Part shown: positions 7,148 through 11,872 of the stretch, piece after piece
How the letters are laid out: each line of letters opens with the position of its first letter
Numbering within the stretch: the stretch's first letter is position 1
Source: an uncultured Eubacterium sp.
Lineage (GTDB): Bacteria; Bacillota; Clostridia; Oscillospirales; Acutalibacteraceae
DNA: 11,872 nucleotides
Assembly (NCBI GenBank): GCA_905233805.1
Contig: CAJOER010000030.1
Span: forward strand, 10,465-22,336
Reading direction: 5' to 3'
The notes under the pieces: model-generated
Database searches by the model: none
Told to the model about the DNA's origin: nothing
The model's input: the letters and a program-made list of their open reading frames with translations, nothing else
Translations under genes and position numbers: made by a program

Positions 7148-7174
7148 CCGAGGGTGAAAACCCTCGGATTTTTT
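7148..7174. terminator. Bidirectional rho-independent terminator between convergent genes
   Basis: Perfect 8-bp stem CCGAGGGT (7148-7155) / ACCCTCGG (7160-7167) with a GAAA loop. A T-run follows on the + strand (7169-7174). The A-rich stretch at 7139-7145 supplies a T-run for the - strand. It serves the PHP gene from the left and the DAHP synthase gene from the right. Confidence 0.93.
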
Positions 7175-7175
7175 A

Positions 7176-8216
7176 TTATAGAATGTCGGCTATGCCGTAA
7201 ATTAACTTTTCGGTTTTATCCCAGCCGAGGCACGGGTCTGTAATCGACTTTCCGTAAACGCCGCCGTCGGTGTCCTGCTTTCCGTCCTCGATGTAAGACT
7301 CAATCATAAAGCCCTTTACCATCTTATTAATATCCTCACTCTGCTTCATCGAGTGGAGCACCTCAAAAACAATTCTCTCCTGCTCTAAGTAGCGCTTGCC
7401 CGAATTCGAGTGGTTTGTGTCTACTATTACTGCAGGATTTTTATATTCCCCCGTGCAGTACTGCGAGTGAAGGAATCTTAAATCCTCGTAGTGATAATTC
7501 TGGTGGTTGATTCCGTACTTGTCAACGCTGCCGCGGAGTATCGCGTGAGCCATATCGTTTCCGTCGGATTCAACCTCCCAGCCGCGGTACAGGAAAGTCT
7601 GCTTAACCTGCGCCGCCTTGATTGCGTTGAGCATAATCGAAAGGTCGCCGCTCGTCGGGTTCTTCATACCTACGGGGTTATTCAGCGAGCTTGCAACAAG
7701 CCTGTGCTCCTGATTTTCAACCGAGCGCGCACCGATTGCAACGTATGAAAGAAGGTCCGAAAGGTACCTTCCGTTTTCGGGATAAAGCATCTCGTCCGCG
7801 CAGGTAAGCCCCGTCTGCTCTATCGCATTTTTATGGAGCTCGCGGATTGCGATTATCCCCTCGAGCATATCGGGCTTCTTGTCGGGGTCGGGCTGGTGGA
7901 GCATACCCTTATATCCCTCGCCCGTCGTTCTCGGCTTACCCGTATAAATTCTCGGTATAATAAGAATTTTATCCTCTACCTTTTTCTGAACGAGGGCAAG
8001 CCGTCCGATATAATCAAGTACGGCGTCCGCCCTGTCGGCAGAGCACGGGCCGATTATAAGTACAAGACGGTCGTCCTTACTTCTGAATATGTCCGCAATT
8101 TCTTTATCTCTTTTCTCCTTAACCGCCGTAGCCTCGGCGCTTAAAGGATACTGCTCTTTAATTTCCTTCGGTATCGGGAGCTTTCTTTTAAACTGCTCCT
8201 TCCTCATATTTTCCAT
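7176..8216 (-). CDS. aroF: 3-deoxy-7-phosphoheptulonate (DAHP) synthase, class I AroF/G/H type
   Basis: First step of the shikimate pathway: phosphoenolpyruvate plus erythrose 4-phosphate gives DAHP, leading to aromatic amino acids. The 346-residue length matches E. coli AroG-type enzymes. Motifs: LIIGPCSADR with metal ligand Cys58; GKPRTTGEGYKG at about 93-104 (phosphate binding); GARSVENQEHR at 162-172; PVGMKNPTSGD; ILRGS; DTNHSNSGKRY with His259; MIESYIEDGKQ with Glu296; YGKSITDPCLGW with Asp317. All four expected metal ligands are present. GAGG at 8227-8224 lies 7 nt before the first ATG, which I prefer to the one three codons later. It is the last gene of a lipase-like / histidine phosphatase / DAHP synthase unit, 18 nt after its neighbour. 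No leader peptide, T-box or other aromatic-responsive element is seen in front of it. The symbol aroF is used loosely for the family. Confidence 0.95.
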   Translation of the reverse strand: MENMRKEQFKRKLPIPKEIKEQYPLSAEATAVKEKRDKEIADIFRSKDDRLVLIIGPCSADRADAVLDYIGRLALVQKKVEDKILIIPRIYTGKPRTTGEGYKGMLHQPDPDKKPDMLEGIIAIRELHKNAIEQTGLTCADEMLYPENGRYLSDLLSYVAIGARSVENQEHRLVASSLNNPVGMKNPTSGDLSIMLNAIKAAQVKQTFLYRGWEVESDGNDMAHAILRGSVDKYGINHQNYHYEDLRFLHSQYCTGEYKNPAVIVDTNHSNSGKRYLEQERIVFEVLHSMKQSEDINKMVKGFMIESYIEDGKQDTDGGVYGKSITDPCLGWDKTEKLIYGIADIL

Positions 8217-8234
8217 TGTCTGTCCTCATTTGTT

Positions 8235-8951
8235 TTAATGTCTTGTATCATCTTCAAAGCACTCGCAGAATCTAGCCTGAAACGACGGCTCCTCGCCGCC
8301 TGCGTAAAGATGGGCCATATCGCCGAACTGTATGGTGCAGAACACCGCCTTGCCCTCTTCTCTTTCAACGCTCGCAAGCCGCGTAACCGAGGTCGGAAGC
8401 GCTACAAAATTATGCCAGAGTATCATAGGCGAAATGCTGAATATGTGCGAAAGCAGCGCCGCCTCAACCCCGAAGTGACAGAAGAGTAAAATCCTGTTGT
8501 GGTTCGGTTTTACGGCGTCGTACATCCTTCCGTTTTTGACGTAGCCGTGTTTTTCAAGCAGCTCGTTGATTCCCTTTCCGACCTTTTTATACTGCTTTGT
8601 GACGTTGCCCGTCTGCATAAGCTTTACGTCCGTCCAGTCCTCATAGGAATAGTATTCGTCAATCTCCGTCCAGTAAGACGGAAGGCGGTCCCAGCAGTGC
8701 GTTCTTTTGCCGTCAAGTCTTACCGTGCCCTTGAATTCGTGAAGCCATTTAAGCGTCTCGGCGGTTTTTCCCGTCTTTTCAAGGTAGTAAGACGCGGTTT
8801 TCTGCGCGCGTCCCAAAGGCGAACAGTAAACGGCCGAAAACTCATACTTTGCAAGCCTTTCGGCAAGGAGCTTTGCCTCTCTTTCGCCCTTTTCGGTTAT
8901 GCTGTCATTTTCATAATCGGGGTCCGCGTGTCTTACAATCCAGATTTCCAT
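8235..8951 (-). CDS. Histidine phosphatase superfamily protein (phosphoglycerate mutase-like)
   Basis: Members transfer a phosphate through a phospho-histidine; the substrate of this one cannot be told from sequence. The 238-residue protein has the catalytic opening IWIVRHADPDYEND (nucleophile His8, Arg7), TEKGEREAKLLAERL, VYCSPLGRAQKTA at about 41-53 (phosphate-binding Arg48), an acidic WLHEF at 70-74 and the second catalytic His in LLFCHFGVEAALL (His159). It is longer than minimal alpha-ribazole phosphatases because of an insert at about 75-150 that is rich in Trp and Tyr. It starts 2 nt after the lipase-like gene's stop and ends 18 nt before the DAHP synthase, so the three are probably one transcript. 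The frame is intact. Confidence 0.87.
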   Translation of the reverse strand: MEIWIVRHADPDYENDSITEKGEREAKLLAERLAKYEFSAVYCSPLGRAQKTASYYLEKTGKTAETLKWLHEFKGTVRLDGKRTHCWDRLPSYWTEIDEYYSYEDWTDVKLMQTGNVTKQYKKVGKGINELLEKHGYVKNGRMYDAVKPNHNRILLFCHFGVEAALLSHIFSISPMILWHNFVALPTSVTRLASVEREEGKAVFCTIQFGDMAHLYAGGEEPSFQARFCECFEDDTRH

Positions 8952-8953
8952 TA

Positions 8954-10271
8954 TTAATCTTCTTCGTCCTCAGTCCCCGCGTACGTGTTCGCCATTAGCT
9001 GCTCTTCGCTCATCGAGAGAAGATATGCGGCGTAGGTATGCGGTCTGTGGCTCTCGCTGAAATTGGTTTTTAAAAGTCTGTTGCCCGTAACCGAACCGAT
9101 GCCTTCCTTGAATACGAAAAACGCCGAGGTTATTCTGTAACACGGGCTTGTTCCGACGTAGTCAACCGAGCTTTCGATAAGAAGCTTCATCGCCCTGTCA
9201 ACCGCCGCCTTTTCCTCTTCGGTCTCGCCGCCTGCAACGTAAGCGCAAAGCGTGTCCCTGAAATACTCGTAAGGCGTTACGGTCTTGAAGCATTCCCTTA
9301 GCTGCTTTTCATAAAAGTCCTCGGGCGTTTTCAGCTCCTTGGCGAGCGCGTCGATTACCTTTCTTACCGCACGGTTACCGCGCCTGAACGGATGATAGCT
9401 GTTCATGCCAAACGCCTCTAAAAAGTACGGCTGCATAAACTCTTTTTCCTCCGAGTAGTTTCTCGGGCTCTTGTTGTCGTCGCCGAGGATTTTAAGCACC
9501 GTGCCGAATTTTCCGAAGCCCGACGCCTCGGGAAGGCATACGGTTACGAAGTCCTCGGGGGATACGAGGTTGAATATTCTTTTATATTCGTCAAGAATTT
9601 CAACCTTGTCCATAGCAACTCCGTTGGGCGTTGCATAGCAGTAAGTGAATATGTTTTCATTTTTAAGCGGAAGGTTAGAAAAACCTCCGTTTTTAATAAG
9701 CTTTGCCGCAAGAAGATTTGCCGTAGCAGCGCCGCGGCTGTGGCCTATAATAATCATTTTCGTTTCAAACTCGCTCGGGTGCCTGTCAATATATTCCGAA
9801 AGCTTGCCGTAAACGTATTCCCTCGCGTCCGCAAAGCCGAGGTGGATTATTCCCTTCTCGTCGTCGCCGGCATATCCCTTGCCGTCGTTGCACACTCTTT
9901 CGACTCCGAGCGGGGGTGAATATAAGATTATATTTTCCGCTTTCGAGTTCAAGCTCTCTTCTCGCAATAAAGTAAACAACCTCGTCGCGCTTTGCGGTGG
10001 GGTTAACCTCTATGTCCGTAAAGCCGAGTTCCTGAAGCGTAACCGTAAGGTTCGGCTTTGCGTAAAAATATCCCGTCGACTTCGTTTCGTCCTCAATATG
10101 TCCGTCATATCCGACGCAGCACATCTGCGCAAGAAGTCTGCACAGCATATGATTATATACTGCCGAATCCTTATCGAACCACGAAAAATCGTAGTAAAGC
10201 CTCGTCGTTCCTTCAATTCCGTCGGAAACGAATTTTGCGTCGTAAATTCCGCTGAGTTTTTCCTGAGCCAC
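8954..10271 (-). pseudogene. Lipase-fold alpha/beta hydrolase (DUF2974/Mbeg1-like), broken by an internal deletion
   Basis: Resembles class 3 lipase-like proteins of Clostridia; the substrate is unknown. The first part shows TTRLYYDFSWFDKDSAVYNHMLCRLLAQMCCVGYDG and ends VVYFIARRELELESGKYNLIFT; its frame then runs on to a stop at 9786-9788. The second part resumes in another frame at about 9911 as PLGVERVCNDGKGYAGDDEKGIIHLGFADAREYV, carries the nucleophile elbow IIIGHSRGAATANLLAA (Ser codon near 9739) and SPEDFVTVCLP, and ends at 8954. Relatives have roughly 15 residues between IFT and this point (G..GS...QW..NF-like); these are absent, and the frame change requires a loss of 3n+2 nt. I place the start at the GTG at 10271, because GGAGGAG (10283-10277) lies 5 nt before it. 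The ATG at 10289 precedes that site and lacks its own. Confidence 0.82.
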
Positions 10272-10305
10272 AACGTCTCCTCCAAACATTGTTAATTAAT
10301 TATCT

Positions 10306-10334
10306 ATTTTAACACATTTTTATATTTATGACAA
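10306..10334 (-). promoter_or_regulatory. Sigma-A promoter for the lipase-like / phosphatase / DAHP synthase unit
   Basis: On the - strand, TTGTCA (10334-10329), a 17-nt spacer, and TAAAAT (10311-10306) preceded by TGT, an extended -10. It starts right after the DNA glycosylase stop and lies about 35-40 nt before the GTG start. No terminator hairpin is seen between the glycosylase gene and this promoter. Confidence 0.82.
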
Positions 10335-10335
10335 G

Positions 10336-10815
10336 TTACAAATAACGTCTGATTTCTTTTTCCCAGTATTCGTAAAGCCTGTCCGCGCTCCACGCCGCAT
10401 TTGCAGGGCTTGTTGACGGAAGACAGACGTCCTTTATTCCGTCTTCGTTGTATTTTTCATACAGCGTGTGCGCCGTTTTCCCGTTGGTAAATACCGCTTT
10501 TATCTGTGAATTCCGAATAATTTTATCAAGGTTGTTCGGCGTAACGTTTTTAATGGTGCTGTCCGCCGAGCCCTCAATCTCGCACGAGGCGATAACGTCC
10601 CAGAGCGCAATATTATTCCTTAGTAAAAACGCCTTCTTTTCTTCAATGCTTTCGGGCGTGCTTTCACCGCAGATTTTAGCTATTACCTTCCAGAAGCGGT
10701 TCTGCTTGTGCCCGTAGAAAAAGCCGTATTCCCTGCTTTTCACCGACGGGAACGAGCCGAGTATAAGTATTTTTGACGCGCCGTCATATACGGGTGCAAT
10801 AGGGTGTTTAATCAT
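10336..10815 (-). CDS. DNA-deoxyinosine/uracil glycosylase, UDG family 6 (HDG)-like
   Basis: Base-excision repair: known family 6 members remove hypoxanthine (deaminated adenine) from DNA and some have weak activity on uracil. The 159-residue product shows HPIAPVYDGASKILILGSFPSVKSREYGFFYGHKQNRFW: GSFPS at about 20-24 is the active-site motif, and YGHKQNRFW at 34-42 is typical. A central block NNIALWDVIASCEIEGSADSTIKN and the C-terminal motif LPSTSPAN at about 132-139 follow. I chose the ATG at 10815, 4 nt after the MBL gene's stop, because it gives the usual family N-terminus. A TTG at 10830 in the same frame would add five residues and overlap the MBL gene. The gene is probably co-transcribed with the MBL and S51 genes. 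The frame is intact. Confidence 0.88.
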   Translation of the reverse strand: MIKHPIAPVYDGASKILILGSFPSVKSREYGFFYGHKQNRFWKVIAKICGESTPESIEEKKAFLLRNNIALWDVIASCEIEGSADSTIKNVTPNNLDKIIRNSQIKAVFTNGKTAHTLYEKYNEDGIKDVCLPSTSPANAAWSADRLYEYWEKEIRRYL

Positions 10816-10819
10816 AGTT

Positions 10820-11626
10820 TTAAAGCTCAATCATATGAGCCCCGTCCTTCATAATATAGTTTTCCTTAACGCCGAGTTCCTCAATCCACTTTCTCGTTTC
10901 AAGCGTAGTGAAATTGCCCGTTCCGTCACAGTTTGTCCAGAGCCACGACGGCGTAGGCCACAGGCAGATTTCGGGCGATACCGCCTCATAGAATTCCCTG
11001 CTCACTCCCTGCTGTCCGTGGTGGGACATAGTGACTATATCGCAGTTGAGTATTCCGCTGTCCTTCCAGAGCCGGAGTATCTTGTTCCCCGCCTCTTCTC
11101 CGCAGTCGCCGGTAAAAAGAATACTTTTTCCCGCAAGGTCAACGCGGAAAACGAGCGAAGAATTGTTGCAACCCTTGATTTCAAAATCCTGCGAATATAA
11201 AACCGTGATTTCCGCCTCGCCTATTTTCAGCTTGTCCCCGCCCGAAAGTATGCGGAGCCTGTCCGAAATTTTCGGCAAGGCGCTGTAAAACAGCTCCATT
11301 GACTCAACGCCGTCCTCGTCGCTGCCCTCAAAACAGAGCTGCGAGGGGAAGTTGAGATAAATCCTGTCAATTTCAATCTCGTCGGGGTAATTCTCAACTA
11401 TGTCAAAAAGCGCCTGAATATGGTCGGCGTGGGGATGAGTTAAAATCCACGCGTCAATATGAGGCTTGCCGCTTTTTGTAATTTCGCGCATAGTGTTTAA
11501 AAGATATTCGCTCTGCGCCCTGTGTCCTCCGTCTACCGATATAACCTTACCGCTTTCGGTCGTAATTATAAAGCTGTTGCAGATTGTGTCCTCAACGGAT
11601 TCAAGCATATAAAGTCTGTTATTCAT
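10820..11626 (-). CDS. MBL-fold metallohydrolase (ComEC/Rec2 C-terminal domain-like)
   Basis: Metallo-beta-lactamase fold hydrolase of 268 residues, resembling the stand-alone hydrolase domain related to ComEC/Rec2. Substrate unknown; nucleic acid or phosphodiester is plausible from the family. Metal motifs are complete: THPHADH at about 63-69, FTGDCGEEAG with Asp174, and SHHGQQGVS at about 201-209. The C-terminal part has LWPTPSWLW and ends GAHMIEL. I saw no transmembrane segment or signal peptide, so it is cytoplasmic or exported by an unknown route. I chose the ATG at 11626 because GGGTGA (11636-11631) stands just upstream. Extending the frame to 11707 would read Lys-rich sequence antisense-free but overlapping the S51 gene in a different frame. 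It is 4 nt downstream of the S51 stop. Confidence 0.88.
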   Translation of the reverse strand: MNNRLYMLESVEDTICNSFIITTESGKVISVDGGHRAQSEYLLNTMREITKSGKPHIDAWILTHPHADHIQALFDIVENYPDEIEIDRIYLNFPSQLCFEGSDEDGVESMELFYSALPKISDRLRILSGGDKLKIGEAEITVLYSQDFEIKGCNNSSLVFRVDLAGKSILFTGDCGEEAGNKILRLWKDSGILNCDIVTMSHHGQQGVSREFYEAVSPEICLWPTPSWLWTNCDGTGNFTTLETRKWIEELGVKENYIMKDGAHMIEL

Positions 11627-11630
11627 TTTA

Positions 11631-11872
11631 TCACCCGTTAACGGTAATATATTCGTCGTCGCCGAGAGTATATACCCTGTATTTGTTTTCTTTTTTTGCC
11701 TTTTCAAAGTACGGCTCGCGCGCCTCGGAATAGTGACAGATTAGTATCCCGTCAAATAATCCGAGAGCGGAAAAATCGGTAAGCCCTACACCGTTTTCGT
11801 CAAACGGCTGAACGTGCTCAATGTTTTTTGAGGCAATATGCGCGCCTGCGCTCCCGCCGATATATAAGGCAC
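11631..11872 (-). CDS. Peptidase S51 (dipeptidase E / PepE-like), C-terminal part, cut by the window edge
   Basis: Only the last 79 codons are in the window; the reading frame enters at 11870. S51 serine peptidases cleave Asp-X dipeptides or, in relatives, cyanophycin. The visible part opens ALYIGGSAGAHIASKN, the nucleophile elbow, with the catalytic Ser codon near 11852. LFDGILICHYSEAREPYF follows, where the His is the expected triad member. The end is YRVYTLGDDEYITVNG followed by TGA at 11633-11631. The N-terminal half (perhaps 120-150 residues) lies beyond the right edge. Its stop is 4 nt before the MBL start and overlaps that gene's ribosome binding site, suggesting coupled translation. 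Confidence 0.85.
   Translation of the reverse strand, partial: ALYIGGSAGAHIASKNIEHVQPFDENGVGLTDFSALGLFDGILICHYSEAREPYFEKAKKENKYRVYTLGDDEYITVNG

Noticed and set aside
1413..10271. Programmed ribosomal frameshifting or translational bypassing at the four broken genes
   Set aside because: No slippery heptamer or stimulatory hairpin is evident at the joins, and conserved coding sequence is absent rather than interrupted, so recoding could not restore the protein.
10272..10289. ATG start at 10289 for the lipase-like gene
   Set aside because: The strong GGAGGAG site lies downstream of this ATG and is well spaced for the GTG at 10271; nothing resembling a ribosome binding site precedes the ATG.
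10292..10299. TTAATTAA palindrome near the lipase-like gene start
   Set aside because: An 8-bp AT palindrome in AT-rich intergenic DNA is expected by chance and has no supporting context.
11627..11707. Longer N-terminus of the MBL protein starting at 11707
   Set aside because: The extra residues are read out of frame from the S51 peptidase coding sequence and are not like the family. The ATG at 11626 has a ribosome binding site and the usual N-terminus.

Overview
The window looks like chromosomal DNA of a Clostridia-type Firmicute, probably a gut Oscillospiraceae/Lachnospiraceae-like lineage. This is inferred from gene families and gene order (ApbE with a NusG domain II protein and a Gx-family membrane protein; ZapA next to a U32 'peptidase', then Maf), from sigma-A type promoters and from strong GGAGG-type ribosome binding sites. 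Composition looks even throughout. I see no phage, IS, CRISPR array, tRNA or rRNA.

Layout. Positions 11-3142 (+) hold a tightly packed run: an ApbE flavin transferase lipoprotein, a NusG domain II membrane protein, a Gx transporter-family membrane protein (broken) and a GH27 alpha-galactosidase-like enzyme (broken), with 1-4 nt overlaps or a 2 nt gap between them. A near-consensus promoter then drives zapA, which ends in a strong terminator. It is followed by a U32 family protein (RlhA/TrhP-like RNA hydroxylase family) and a Maf nucleotide pyrophosphatase. A PHP-domain phosphoesterase (broken) with its own promoter and a leader inverted repeat closes the + strand half at a bidirectional terminator (7148-7174). 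From there to the right edge everything is on the - strand. Read 5' to 3', it is: the C-terminal end of a peptidase S51 (PepE-like) protein, an MBL-fold hydrolase, a family 6 uracil/hypoxanthine DNA glycosylase, a promoter, a DUF2974-like lipase-fold protein (broken), a histidine-phosphatase family protein and a class I DAHP synthase.

The striking feature is damage, not a new system. Four otherwise well-preserved genes (Gx transporter, GH27, PHP, lipase-like) each carry one frame-disrupting internal lesion that removes conserved family sequence while both flanks stay intact. In GH27 the missing part is replaced by an exact 99-bp copy of the upstream Gx gene, joined at short stretches of sequence shared by both genes. 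The Gx gene itself has lost the sequence just beyond that tract, and the copy inside GH27 still keeps a few bases of what was lost. This could be microhomology-driven template switching in the cell or during amplification, or an assembly error. Read mapping would decide. Until then, the four genes should be treated as possibly intact in the real genome.
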